Below the pieces are notes generated by a model that was not told the origin of the DNA, ran no database searches, and was given only the letters and a program-made list of their open reading frames with translations. This document shows positions 9,121 to 17,248 of a stretch of DNA of 64,000 bases, piece after piece. The DNA comes from Streptomyces sp. NBC_00377 (GTDB lineage: Bacteria > Actinomycetota > Actinomycetes > Streptomycetales > Streptomycetaceae), in NCBI RefSeq assembly GCF_036075115.1, contig NZ_CP107958.1, forward strand, positions 1,426,001-1,490,000, read 5' to 3'. The stretch's first letter is position 1; every line of letters starts with the position of its first letter. The position numbers and the translations under genes are program-made.

Positions 9121-9882
9121 CTACCTCGGGGCCATCCGCAGTGCGCCGTCCATGCGGATCGTCTCGCCGTTGAGGTAGTCGTGCTCGACGATCGACAGAG
9201 CCAGCTGCGCGTACTCCTCGGGCCGGGCCAGGCGGCGCGGGAAGGGCACGCCCTCGGCGAGCGAGGCACGGAACTCCTCCGACACGGTGGCCAGCATCGG
9301 TGTCTCCACGATGCCCGGGGCGATGGTGCACACCCGGATCCCGTACTGCGCGAGGTCGCGGGCGGCGGGCAGGGTCAGTCCGACGACCCCGCCCTTGGAG
9401 GACGCGTAGGCGGCCTGGCCGATCTGGCCGTCGTAGGCGGCGATGGAGGCGGTGTTGACGATGACGCCCCGCTGGCCGTTCCCGTCGGCCTCGGTGGCGG
9501 CGATGGCCTCCGAGGCGAGCGCGAGCACGTTGAAGGTGCCGATCAGGTTGATCTGGATCACCTTGGCGTACAGGCCGAGGTCGTGGACGCCCCGTTTGCC
9601 GAGGATCCGCGCGGACGGGCCGATCCCGGCGCAGTTGACGACCGTGCGCAACGGGACCCCGGAGCCGGCCGCGGCGGCGACGGCGTCGCCGACCTGCTCG
9701 GGGTCGGTGACGTCGGCGGGCACATAGGTCACCCCGGGCACCTCGGGCGCCTTGTCGATGCCGTCCTTGAGGTCGAGGGCGAAGACCCGGGCGCCGCGTC
9801 CGGCGAGGGCCTTCGCGGTGGCCGCGCCGAGGCCGGACGCACCGCCGGTGACAAGGGCGGCGGTGTTCTCGAGCTGCATCAT
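9121..9882 (-). CDS. 3-hydroxyacyl-CoA dehydrogenase, SDR type
   Basis: Short-chain dehydrogenase of 253 residues similar to the HSD10/type II 3-hydroxyacyl-CoA dehydrogenases. Cofactor motif TGGASGLGAATAKAL is at the N-terminus, NCAGIG near residue 87, and the catalytic Ser and YASSK near residues 145-165. The gene overlaps the acyl-CoA dehydrogenase stop by one base (TGATG). AAGGAG precedes two adjacent ATG codons (9882 and 9879) and the second has better spacing. With the upstream gene it supplies two steps of beta-oxidation, or of branched-chain acyl-CoA oxidation. Confidence 0.92.
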   Translation of the reverse strand: MMQLENTAALVTGGASGLGAATAKALAGRGARVFALDLKDGIDKAPEVPGVTYVPADVTDPEQVGDAVAAAAGSGVPLRTVVNCAGIGPSARILGKRGVHDLGLYAKVIQINLIGTFNVLALASEAIAATEADGNGQRGVIVNTASIAAYDGQIGQAAYASSKGGVVGLTLPAARDLAQYGIRVCTIAPGIVETPMLATVSEEFRASLAEGVPFPRRLARPEEYAQLALSIVEHDYLNGETIRMDGALRMAPR

Positions 9883-11063
9883 CACTCCTTGCCGAGGACG
9901 GTGAGCACACCGCCCTCGTCGCGGTCCAGCGCACGGGAGATGATCATGCGCTGGATCTGGTTGGTTCCTTCGAAGATCTGCATGACCTTGGCCTCGCGCA
10001 TGAAGCGCTCCACGGGGAAGTCGCGTGTGTACCCGTATCCCCCGAGGACCTGCACGGCGTCCGTGGTCACCTTCATGGCGTTGTCCGTCGCCACGAGTTT
10101 GGCGATCGACGCCTCCCGTGTGAAGGGCAGGCCGAGATCCTTCAACCGGGCGGCGGACAGCGCGGTGGCCCGCGCCGACTCGATCGCGGCGCCCATGTCG
10201 GCGAGGACGAAGGCCAGGCCCTGGTGCTCGATGATCGGCTTGCCGAAGGTCTCCCGCTCCCGCGCATAGCGCACCGCGTGGTCCAGGGCGCCCTGGGCGA
10301 GGCCGGTGGCGACGGCCGAGATGCCCAGGCGGCCGCAGTCGAGGGAGGCCAGCGCGATCTTCAGCCCCTGGCCTTCCTCCCCGATCCGGCGCTCCGCGGG
10401 CACCCGTACGTTCTCCAGCCGCATGGTGGCGGTCGCCGAGCCCGTCAGCCCCATCTTCCGCTCCGGGGGGTCGGCGCTGAGCCCCGGGGCGTCGGCGGGG
10501 ACCAGGAAGCACGAGATGCCGTGCGCGCGGTCGTCCGAAGTACGGGCCATGACCGTGTAGAAATCGGCGTAACCGCCGTGCGTGGTCCAGGCCTTGGTGC
10601 CGTTCAGCACATAGTCCCCGTCGCTCTCGCGGACCGCGCGGGTGAGCATGGCCGCGGGGTCCGAGCCGGCGTGCGGCTCGGACAGGCAGTACGCGCCGAG
10701 CAGCTCACCGCCCAGCATGCCGGGCAGCCATCTGCGGCGCTGCTCCGCCGTCCCGAAACGGGCCAGCGGGAAACAGGAGAGAGCGTGCACGGAGATGCCC
10801 ACGGCGACGCTCGACCAGACCGCGGCGACCTCCTCCAGGACCTGGAGGTAGACCCCGTACGGCTGGTCCGCCCCGCCGTCCTCCTCCGCGAAGGGCAGCC
10901 CGAGCAGGCCGCTGCGCCCGAGGGTGCGGAAGACGTCCCGGGGGAACGCCCCGTCCGCCTCCGCGTCGGCGACCCGGGGTGCGAGTTCCTTGGCGGCGAG
11001 GGTGCGCGTGAGCTGGATGAGCTCGACGGCTTCCTCGGTCGGCAGGGCGCGGGTGGCAGGCAT
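9882..11063 (-). CDS. acyl-CoA dehydrogenase
   Basis: FAD-dependent dehydrogenase of 393 residues that introduces the alpha-beta double bond in acyl-CoA. The FAD and substrate region YCLSEPHAGSDPAAM, the middle domain and the C-terminal helical domain are present. The C-terminal MQIFEGTNQIQRMIISRAL is the family signature that carries the FAD-binding arginine environment and is close to the catalytic glutamate. I choose ATG 11063 because GGAGG lies five bases before it. A GTG 12 bases further out is in frame. It is the first gene of a two-gene operon, behind a dyad operator. Confidence 0.93.
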   Translation of the reverse strand: MPATRALPTEEAVELIQLTRTLAAKELAPRVADAEADGAFPRDVFRTLGRSGLLGLPFAEEDGGADQPYGVYLQVLEEVAAVWSSVAVGISVHALSCFPLARFGTAEQRRRWLPGMLGGELLGAYCLSEPHAGSDPAAMLTRAVRESDGDYVLNGTKAWTTHGGYADFYTVMARTSDDRAHGISCFLVPADAPGLSADPPERKMGLTGSATATMRLENVRVPAERRIGEEGQGLKIALASLDCGRLGISAVATGLAQGALDHAVRYARERETFGKPIIEHQGLAFVLADMGAAIESARATALSAARLKDLGLPFTREASIAKLVATDNAMKVTTDAVQVLGGYGYTRDFPVERFMREAKVMQIFEGTNQIQRMIISRALDRDEGGVLTVLGKE

Positions 11064-11081
11064 GGTGACCTCCACGGACTA

Positions 11082-11129
11082 GTACTGAAAGTGATACTGG
11101 AGTGCGTACCAGCGTATCATTCACAGTAC
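11082..11129. promoter_or_regulatory. 48-bp dyad operator, probable TetR site
   Basis: GTACTGAAAGTGATAC (11082-11097) is repeated in inverted orientation as GTATCATTCACAGTAC (11114-11129). The arms agree at 13 of 16 positions and are 16 bases apart, with a further inner CTGG/CCAG pair. It lies in the 134-base gap upstream of the acyl-CoA dehydrogenase and downstream of the TetR gene, so it should control the acyl-CoA operon. Confidence 0.6.
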
Positions 11130-11197
11130 GGAAATGGGCAGTGCGGAGCCCCCGGGATCCGGACGCAAGAGCGGGACCCGGCTGGTGGGGAGCGGGT

Positions 11198-11770
11198 TCA
11201 GGACGAAACGGCGTGCACGATCAGCGAGGCGAGCTGCTCGTAGGCCTCCGCGTCGGTCAGTCCCGTGCGCGACTTGAGCTCGCCCTGCTGGATCTGGCGC
11301 ATGGTCGCGGCGGCGACCTCACCGACGAAGGCGGTGTGCACCTCCCGGAAGGCGCCGTCCGAGACGCCCTCGGCGATCAGCCGGCGCACCCGCTCCGCCG
11401 CCATCCGCGTGTTGGCCTCGTAGACCTCGCGGGCGGGCGGGAAGTCCGCCACGTCGTCCAGGAACCGGCGCGAGAGCGGGCGCAGTTGCTCGGCCACGGC
11501 GGTCAGGTACACGCGGACGCGGTCCGAGGGGTCGACGGTCTGGGCCACCCGCTTCTCGACGGCCTCGGTCGCCCCGCGGAAGTAGTGCTTGACCGCCTCC
11601 ACGACCAGGCCCTGCTTGCTGCGGGCGAGCTGGTACAGGGTGGTCTTGGAACAGCGCAGCCGCTCGGCGAGGTCGTCCAGCGTGAGGTCGGAGAACCCCT
11701 CCGCCGTCAGCAGCGAGACGAGGCGTTCCAGCAGGTCGGCCTGTCTGGCCGTGCGGCGGGGAGACGGCAT
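11198..11770 (-). CDS. TetR-family transcriptional regulator
   Basis: Regulator of 190 residues. The helix-turn-helix spans about residues 8-55 (LTLDDLAERLRCSKTTLYQLARSKQ), followed by a helical ligand domain. It lies directly upstream of, and on the same strand as, the acyl-CoA dehydrogenase operon, separated by the dyad operator at 11082-11129. The likely role is repression of that operon, relieved by an acyl-CoA. The start ATG at 11770 is the first in frame and leaves only eight residues before the helix-turn-helix. Confidence 0.92.
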   Translation of the reverse strand: MPSPRRTARQADLLERLVSLLTAEGFSDLTLDDLAERLRCSKTTLYQLARSKQGLVVEAVKHYFRGATEAVEKRVAQTVDPSDRVRVYLTAVAEQLRPLSRRFLDDVADFPPAREVYEANTRMAAERVRRLIAEGVSDGAFREVHTAFVGEVAAATMRQIQQGELKSRTGLTDAEAYEQLASLIVHAVSS

Positions 11771-11942
11771 GATCTCAGCGTAGCCCCCCGGGTTACTCCC
11801 CGGTCACCCCCTGGTCGTCCGAGCGCGGCGGCCGGGGGGATGCACCGGCCCGCTCGAAGTGCGCTCGCGGGCACGGGCTTTGCGAGCAGCGACGCGGGCC
11901 CGGGCGCCGGGCCCTCGGGGGCCGTCGATCCCTGAACGCACC

Positions 11943-11976
11943 GAAGCCGCCTTCCCGAGAACGAGAAAGCGGCTTC
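11943..11976 (-). terminator. hairpin downstream of tRNA-Pro copy 1
   Basis: GAAGCCGC (11943-11950) pairs with GCGGCTTC (11969-11976), with a few further pairs inside. It lies about 17 bases past the 3' end of the tRNA gene, as expected of a tRNA terminator. Confidence 0.6.
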
Positions 11977-11992
11977 CGACCCGCTGTGAAGC

Positions 11993-12069
<77 letters not shown>

Positions 12070-12174
12070 GTGCGCTTCGCACGGCATCCGCCATGTGATC
12101 GCGCGAACAGCACTTTACCCCACACCGGGGGGTGCGCCGAAGGGGGCGGGGCCCGGACGCGGGACAATCGGCGT

Positions 12175-12705
12175 ATGGACCCTTTGGGCAGCACAGGAGG
12201 TACGGGCGGCGGCCGGACCGCGGGCCCCCGGGACCGGGACGGTGAGGGGCGGGCCCGCAACGCCCGGCCGAGGGACGGGCTGGGCCGGCCCCTGCCGTAC
12301 GGCACGGCCGGTGTGGAACGGCAGCCCGAGGGCGTCGTCCGCACGCCGCGGGAGACCGTCGCCGAGGCACAGGTCCTGCTGGACGCCGGGAAGCCGTTCC
12401 ACGCGCACGAGGTGTTCGAGGACGCCTGGAAGTCGGGCCCCGAGTCGGAGCGCACCCTGTGGCGCGGGCTCGCGCAGCTCGCGGTGGGTCTGACGCACTC
12501 GGCCCGGGGGAACCTCACGGGCGGGGCGCGGCTGCTGCGGCGCGGTGCCGGGGCGGTGCGGGAGTGGGCGGCCGGCGCGGGACAGGACCGGCCGTACGGG
12601 ATGGATCTCGACGCGCTGGCCCGCTGGGCGGACGACCTGGCGGACACCGTGGAGTCGAGCGGCACCGCCGTGGACGCGCGGACCCGGGCGCCCCGGCTGC
12701 GCTGA
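12175..12705 (+). CDS. DUF309 domain-containing protein
   Basis: Protein of 176 residues. The C-terminal two thirds is the DUF309 helical domain with the conserved [14 protein letters not shown] motif near residue 80, followed by [19 protein letters not shown]. The family is of unknown biochemical role. The first 60 residues are Gly/Arg-rich and probably disordered. The ATG at 12175 has no ribosome site but has GACAAT six bases before it, which could be the -10 of a leaderless transcript. It precedes cobF with a 42-base gap. Confidence 0.88.
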   Translation: MDPLGSTGGTGGGRTAGPRDRDGEGRARNARPRDGLGRPLPYGTAGVERQPEGVVRTPRETVAEAQVLLDAGKPFHAHEVFEDAWKSGPESERTLWRGLAQLAVGLTHSARGNLTGGARLLRRGAGAVREWAAGAGQDRPYGMDLDALARWADDLADTVESSGTAVDARTRAPRLR

Positions 12706-12747
12706 CCCGGCACGCTCACCGTCCGTGGCGTACGGCAGACTCGGGGC

Positions 12748-13521
12748 GTGCGAAGGATTCATGTCATCGGTATCGGCGCGGGCGACCCCGAGCAGCTCAC
12801 CCTCCAGGCGGTCCGGGCGCTGCGGAGCACGGACGTGTTCTTCGTCCTGGACAAGGGCGAGGTCAAGAGCGACCTGACGCGGCTGCGCCACGACCTGCTC
12901 GACACACATCTGCCGCAGGGCGCCTACCGGGTGGTCGAGGCCCGGGATCCGGAGCGGGACCGCGGGGCCGGCGGTGCGGCCTACTCCCCCGCCGTCGGCG
13001 ACTGGCGCAGCGCCCGCGCGGAGATCTACGAGCGGCTGATCGCCGGGGAACTCGGCCCGGACGAGACGGGTGCGTTCCTGGTCTGGGGCGACCCGGCGCT
13101 GTACGACAGCACGCTGGGCATCCTTCAGGAGGTGCTGGGCCGGGGCGCGGTGGCCTTCGAGTACGACGTCGTCCCCGGGATCAGCAGCGTCTCGGCACTC
13201 GTCGCCCGGCACCGCACGGGCCTGAACCGGGTGGCGCGTCCGGTGCAGATCACGACGGGCCGGCGGCTCGCCGAGGGGTTCCCGGAAGGGGTGGACGACG
13301 TGGTGGTCATGCTGGACGCCCACCAGGCCTTCCGGGAGTACGCCGACGAGGACGTCGACATCTACTGGGGCGCCTATATCGGGACCCCGGACGAGATCCT
13401 CGTGTCCGGTCCGATCGCCGAGGCCGGCCCGCGCATCGAGCGGCTGCGCGCCGAGGCCCGCGAGCGCAAGGGCTGGATCATGGACACCTACCTGCTGCGC
13501 CGCAACCCGGGCCGGGAATAG
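12748..13521 (+). CDS. cobF: precorrin-6A synthase (deacetylating)
   Basis: SAM-dependent C1-methyltransferase with deacetylation in aerobic cobalamin synthesis, 257 residues. It belongs to the tetrapyrrole methylase fold: HVIGIGAGDPEQLTLQAVRAL at the N-terminus, the WGDPALYDSTLGI motif near residue 112, and VVPGISSVSALVARH near residue 145. The CobF-specific C-terminus KGWIMDTYLLRRNPGRE is present. It starts with GTG at 12748. CAGACT six bases upstream may be the -10 of a leaderless promoter. No other cob genes lie nearby, which is usual for streptomycetes, where cobF stands alone. Confidence 0.93.
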   Translation: MRRIHVIGIGAGDPEQLTLQAVRALRSTDVFFVLDKGEVKSDLTRLRHDLLDTHLPQGAYRVVEARDPERDRGAGGAAYSPAVGDWRSARAEIYERLIAGELGPDETGAFLVWGDPALYDSTLGILQEVLGRGAVAFEYDVVPGISSVSALVARHRTGLNRVARPVQITTGRRLAEGFPEGVDDVVVMLDAHQAFREYADEDVDIYWGAYIGTPDEILVSGPIAEAGPRIERLRAEARERKGWIMDTYLLRRNPGRE

Positions 13522-13571
13522 CCCCGGCCGCCCGGCGCCCCGACGGCGATGTGGGGGGGCGGTGGGGCCGG

Positions 13572-14345
13572 CTAGCGCAGCAGCAGCTGGAGTCCGCCCA
13601 CCACGGTCGCCGCGATCACCAGCCGTTCGAACAGCCGCTGGTTGATGCGGTGCACCGCCCACTTGCCGAACAGCGCGCCGGGGACGACGAACGCGACGAG
13701 CGCGGCGTCCAGGAGCAGCGAGTCGCCGTCGATGAGTCCGAGACCGGCGCTGAACGGCACCTTCGAGACGTTGACGATCAGGAAGAAGAACGCGGAGGTG
13801 CCGAGGAAGCCGAGTTTGCGGAAGCCGGCCGAGAGCAGGTACAGCGACATCACCGGGCCGCCGGCGTTGGCGACCATGGTGGTGAAGCCTCCGAGGACGC
13901 CGTAGGAGCGGGCCTTGATCCGGCCGGACCGGGTGGCCACGGCGTCGGGTTGGTCGGCCGCGTCGGCCGTGCGCCGCCGCCACACCGTGACGCCCGCCAT
14001 CAGCAGCAGGATCGCCCCGATCGAGGTGCGGACGATCCCGTCGTCGGCCCACACCAGGAACACCGTCCCGAACACCACACCGGCCGCGACCGCCGGGAAC
14101 AGCCGCCACAGCGTGGGCCAGTGGGCGTGCCGCCGGTAGGTGAGGACGGCCAGGACGTCGCCGGCGATCAGGATCGGCAGCAGGACGCCCGTGGAGGCGC
14201 GGGCGGGCAGGACCGCCGCGAAGATCGCGAGGCTGACCGTGTTGGCCCCGCTGACGGCCGTCTTGGAGAAGCCGACGAGCAGGGCCGCGAGGGCGAGCGC
14301 CCCGAACTCCCAGCCGGTGATGTGCCACAGGTTCATCGTGTTCAT
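13572..14345 (-). CDS. TSUP family (TauE/SafE, DUF81) membrane transporter
   Basis: Integral membrane protein of 257 residues with about eight hydrophobic segments in two halves, the TSUP arrangement. The first repeat has WEFGALALAALLVGFSKTAVSG and the second has GGFTTMVANAGGPVMSLYLL, both hallmarks of the family, which exports sulfite, sulfoacetate and other anions. The ribosome site GAGG lies six bases before ATG 14345. The end of a TnpB element begins about 16 bases upstream of the start, so its original promoter has been pushed away or replaced. Confidence 0.92.
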   Translation of the reverse strand: MNTMNLWHITGWEFGALALAALLVGFSKTAVSGANTVSLAIFAAVLPARASTGVLLPILIAGDVLAVLTYRRHAHWPTLWRLFPAVAAGVVFGTVFLVWADDGIVRTSIGAILLLMAGVTVWRRRTADAADQPDAVATRSGRIKARSYGVLGGFTTMVANAGGPVMSLYLLSAGFRKLGFLGTSAFFFLIVNVSKVPFSAGLGLIDGDSLLLDAALVAFVVPGALFGKWAVHRINQRLFERLVIAATVVGGLQLLLR

Positions 14346-14360
14346 CGGGGCCCTCTTTCG

Positions 14361-15735
14361 TGGATACCCCGGCCTTCAGGCCGGGGAGGAGACGAAGCTC
14401 CTGCGGAGCGGGGCAGGGGAAGTCGGTTCGCCGCCAGGGCGGACCGGCGTCCACCGCCCACCGGCCGACATCCGTCACTCACAGGGGAGCTGATGGAGTG
14501 TGAGATATGGCGGAGCAGGTCAAGCGGGCGTTCAGGTTCCGCTTCTACCCCACGGACGAGCAGGCGGCTGAGCTGTCGCGTACGTTCGGCTGCGTCCGCC
14601 TGGTGTACAACAAGGCGCTGGAAGAGCGCACCCGGGCCTGGTACGGCGAGCAGCGCCGCGTCTCCTACGTGCAGTCCTCCGCCGCGCTCACGCAGTGGAA
14701 GAAGACCGAGGAACTGGCCTTCCTGACCGAGGTGTCCTCGGTTCCGCTCCAGCAGGCGCTGCGCCATCTTCAGACGGCGTTCGCCAGCTTCTTCGCCAAA
14801 CGCGCGAAGTATCCGCGCTACAAGTCGCGCAAGAAGTCCCGCGCGTCGGCCGAGTACACCCGCAGCGCCTTCACCTGGCGCGACGGACAGCTCACGCTCG
14901 CCAAGATGGCGGAGCCGCTGGACATCCGCTGGTCACGTCCACTGCCCGATAACAGTGAGCCGACCACTGCGACCGTGTCCCGCGACGCGGCGGGACGCTG
15001 GTTCGTGTCCCTGCTGTGCGAGGACAGCATCGCCCCGGCCCCCGCCACCACAGCGGCGGTCGGCCTGGACGCCGGGATCACCTCCCTGGTGACCCTGTCC
15101 ACCGGGGAGAAGATCGCCAACCCCAAGCACGAGCGCCGTGACCGCGCCCGTCTCGCCCGTGTGCAGCGGGAGCTGTCGCGCAAGGCGAAGGGCTCGGCGA
15201 ACCGGGAGAAAGCCCGGCGTCGCGTCGCCAAGGTCCACGCGCGGATCGCCGACCGGCGCCGCGACTTCCTGCACAAGCTGTCGACTCGTCTCGTCCGTGA
15301 GAACCAAACGGTCGTGATCGAGGACCTCACCGTCCGCAACCTGCTGAAGAACGGCAAGATCGCCCGCGCCATCTCCGATGCAGCCTGGACGGACCTGCGC
15401 TCCATGCTGGAGTACAAGTGCGCCTGGTACGGGCGCGAACTCGTCGTGATCGACCGCTTCTTCCCCAGCTCCAAGCTGTGCGGAACCTGCGGCACGGTCC
15501 GCGGGAAGCTGCCGCTGAACGTCCGCGAGTGGACATGCGACGGCTGCGGCACTGTGCATGACCGCGACGTGAACGCGGCGCGCAATATCCTGGCCGCCGG
15601 GCTGGCGGTGTCTGCCTGTGGAGACGGTGTAAGACCTCAACGGGAGTCCTCCCGGACGGGGCGGTCGTCGATGAAGCAGGAACCCCAGCGGGCGACCGCT
15701 GGAATCCCCCGCCTTTAGGCGGGGGAGGAAGTCAA
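14361..15735 (+). mobile_element. IS200/IS605-superfamily element carrying only tnpB
   Basis: Both ends carry the sub-terminal hairpins of this family. The left end has CCCCGGCC-TTCA-GGCCGGGG at 14367-14386. The right end has CCCCCGCC-TTTA-GGCGGGGG at 15706-15725, followed by GAGGAAGTCAA ending at 15735. There are no inverted terminal repeats and no target duplication, as expected. TnpA (the Y1 transposase) is missing, so it depends on a transposase in trans. The right boundary is placed after GTCAA by analogy with relatives. The left boundary is uncertain by several bases. Confidence 0.85.
14507..15718 (+). CDS. tnpB: RNA-guided endonuclease TnpB
   Basis: Protein of 403 residues, full length for a TnpB. 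It opens with the helical N-terminal domain (KRAFRFRFYPTDEQ). The RuvC residues are all present: D188 (VGLDAGITSL), E272 (VVIEDLTVRN) and D354 (HDRDVNAARN). The zinc finger CGTC...CDGC is at 325-347. It is therefore probably an active, RNA-guided nuclease. The last codons overlap the right-end hairpin, where the guide RNA is encoded. Expression from the right end would give an RNA whose guide is the DNA next to the element. Confidence 0.93.
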   Translation: MAEQVKRAFRFRFYPTDEQAAELSRTFGCVRLVYNKALEERTRAWYGEQRRVSYVQSSAALTQWKKTEELAFLTEVSSVPLQQALRHLQTAFASFFAKRAKYPRYKSRKKSRASAEYTRSAFTWRDGQLTLAKMAEPLDIRWSRPLPDNSEPTTATVSRDAAGRWFVSLLCEDSIAPAPATTAAVGLDAGITSLVTLSTGEKIANPKHERRDRARLARVQRELSRKAKGSANREKARRRVAKVHARIADRRRDFLHKLSTRLVRENQTVVIEDLTVRNLLKNGKIARAISDAAWTDLRSMLEYKCAWYGRELVVIDRFFPSSKLCGTCGTVRGKLPLNVREWTCDGCGTVHDRDVNAARNILAAGLAVSACGDGVRPQRESSRTGRSSMKQEPQRATAGIPRL

Positions 15736-15752
15736 GCGGAGACCGATGCTAC
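15620..15752 (+). ncRNA. probable reRNA (omega RNA) of TnpB with guide segment
   Basis: TnpB guide RNAs come from the 3' end of tnpB and the right end of the element and continue into flanking DNA. Here the scaffold would end at GTCAA (15735), and the guide would start at 15736 with GCGGAGACCGATGCTAC. The 5' limit of the RNA is not visible, so only the right part is well supported. Confidence 0.5.
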
Positions 15753-16009
15753 GCACAGCTATCGCATGGCCAGAAGGGTGTCTCGCCTGATGGCCGTCCC
15801 GCCGGTGCACCCGGCGGATCCGGCATCCGGTCTCCCGGTCGGAGACCGGCCTGTGCGCGTGCCCGTGCCTGCCTCTGCCCCGTCCGCCGCGCCCGCAAGG
15901 CGGAACGCCTCCCTGGAGGTGACACCCTCCCGGAGGGTGCCGCTCGCCGCCCGGAACGGATCGCCGACACGGCTGTTTGCGGTGGTGCGGCCTGGGCACC
16001 CGCGCCCTC

Positions 16010-16261
16010 ATGGAGTGGTTGCGCAGTGCCGCCTGCGTGGGCGAGGACCCTGAGCTGTTCTTCCCCGTGGGCACGACCGGACCCGCCTTGCGGGACGTCT
16101 CGGCCGCCAAGCGCGTCTGCGCCCGCTGCACGGTGAGCCCCGAATGCCTGTCCTACGCGCTGGCCATCGGGCAGACCTCGGGCGTGTGGGGCGGGACAGG
16201 CGAGGAGGAACGCGCCGAACTGCTCCGCACCACCAGACGCGAAGCGATGAGCACGACGTGA
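16010..16261 (+). CDS. WhiB-family redox-sensing transcription factor
   Basis: Small iron-sulfur regulator of 83 residues. The four cluster-binding cysteines are at C9, C37, C40 and C46 (C...CxxC...C), and the GVWGG turn is near residue 60, both diagnostic of Wbl proteins. The tail is basic. The ATG at 16010 is chosen because the first cysteine falls at the usual distance. Only a longer TTG start is otherwise available, and neither has a strong ribosome site. It is followed by dps, so the two may form a stress-response pair. Confidence 0.93.
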   Translation: MEWLRSAACVGEDPELFFPVGTTGPALRDVSAAKRVCARCTVSPECLSYALAIGQTSGVWGGTGEEERAELLRTTRREAMSTT

Positions 16262-16349
16262 CGACCACCGCGCGGCGCACACCGGGCGACACGCACCGGC
16301 GCACCGCGACCCCGCGCGGTGAACACGACGCGATGAGAAGGAGCACCGT

Positions 16350-16832
16350 ATGACTGTCGTGAAGAGCCCGCTGCCCGAACCGGCCCGCCAGGTCACCTTC
16401 GAGGCGTTGCAGAGCACGCTCGTGGATCTGCTGGGCCTCTCCCTGATCGGGAAGCAGGCGCACTGGAACATCGTCGGTCCCCGGTTCCGCTCGATCCACC
16501 TCCAGCTCGACGAGGTGGTCTCGGCGGCCCGCACCTACGCCGACACCGTCGCGGAGCGCGCGGCGGCGCTGGGCCTGCCGCCCGACGGCCGTCCGGAGAC
16601 CATCGCCTCGGCGTTCACCCTGCCGTCCCCGAAGGACGGCTGGCTGCGTGACGAGGACGTCGTCCAGCTGATCGCGGAGACCCTGGGGGACGCCATCGGA
16701 CGGCTGCGGGAACGGATCACGGCTACCGAGGAAGCCGACCCGGTCACCCAGGACCTGCTGATCGCGATCACCGCCGACCTGGAGAAGCAGCGGTGGATGT
16801 TCGAGGCGGAGAACTGGCCGCGCGAGAGCTGA
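16350..16832 (+). CDS. dps: Dps-family DNA-binding ferritin-like protein
   Basis: Miniferritin of 160 residues that stores iron and protects DNA under starvation and oxidative stress. The intersubunit ferroxidase residues are visible as H38 (QAHWNIVG), H50, D54, D65 and E69 (TYADTVAER). It has a short N-terminal tail and a short C-terminus without a long basic tail, so DNA binding may be weak. AAGGAG precedes the start by seven bases. It follows the WhiB gene with an 88-base gap. Confidence 0.95.
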   Translation: MTVVKSPLPEPARQVTFEALQSTLVDLLGLSLIGKQAHWNIVGPRFRSIHLQLDEVVSAARTYADTVAERAAALGLPPDGRPETIASAFTLPSPKDGWLRDEDVVQLIAETLGDAIGRLRERITATEEADPVTQDLLIAITADLEKQRWMFEAENWPRES

Positions 16833-16894
16833 CCGACGCCGGAGAACGACCCGCACGGAGAGAACCGGGAGAACCGGGAGAAAGGGGCCCCGCG

Positions 16895-17227
16895 ATGGCC
16901 GACGCCCTCGAACTCGACGCGCTGTGGGAGGACTTCCACCGCGTGGTGAACATGACCTCGCAGGAGCTGGCCGCCTGGCTGCGGGTGCGTGACGCCGACG
17001 AGAACGCCGAACCCCTGCCCGAGGAGGCGGGGACGCCGACCGGGCAGCACGTGCTGGCGATACTCCAGAAGCGGCGCACCGACCTGACCGACGACGACGT
17101 CCGCGTGATGTACCGGGTCGTGGACACGGTCACCGCACAGGCGGACCTGGAGAACGAGCCAAAGGCCGAGGACACCCGCAGCCGCCACCGCCTGATGACG
17201 ATCGGCCACGATCCGCTCAAGCCGTAG
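16895..17227 (+). CDS. DUF3140 domain-containing protein
   Basis: Acidic protein of 110 residues matching the DUF3140 family (LWEDFHRVVNMTSQELAAWLRV near the N-terminus, GQHVLAILQKRRTDLTDDDVRVMYRVVDTV in the middle). The family is found next to DUF2945 and DNA-binding stress proteins in actinomycetes and has no known enzymatic role. The start ATG at 16895 follows AAAGGGG by seven bases. A triplicated GAGAACCGG stretch just upstream of it is a short local repeat. It is probably co-transcribed with dps, 62 bases upstream. Confidence 0.9.
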   Translation: MADALELDALWEDFHRVVNMTSQELAAWLRVRDADENAEPLPEEAGTPTGQHVLAILQKRRTDLTDDDVRVMYRVVDTVTAQADLENEPKAEDTRSRHRLMTIGHDPLKP

Positions 17228-17248
17228 GCCCCCGCGCGGTCCGCCGAC

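Noticed and set aside
15766..16053. Plus-strand 95-residue frame after the TnpB element
   Set aside because: Pro/Ala/Arg-rich, no ribosome site or domain, and it overlaps the start of the WhiB gene in another frame.
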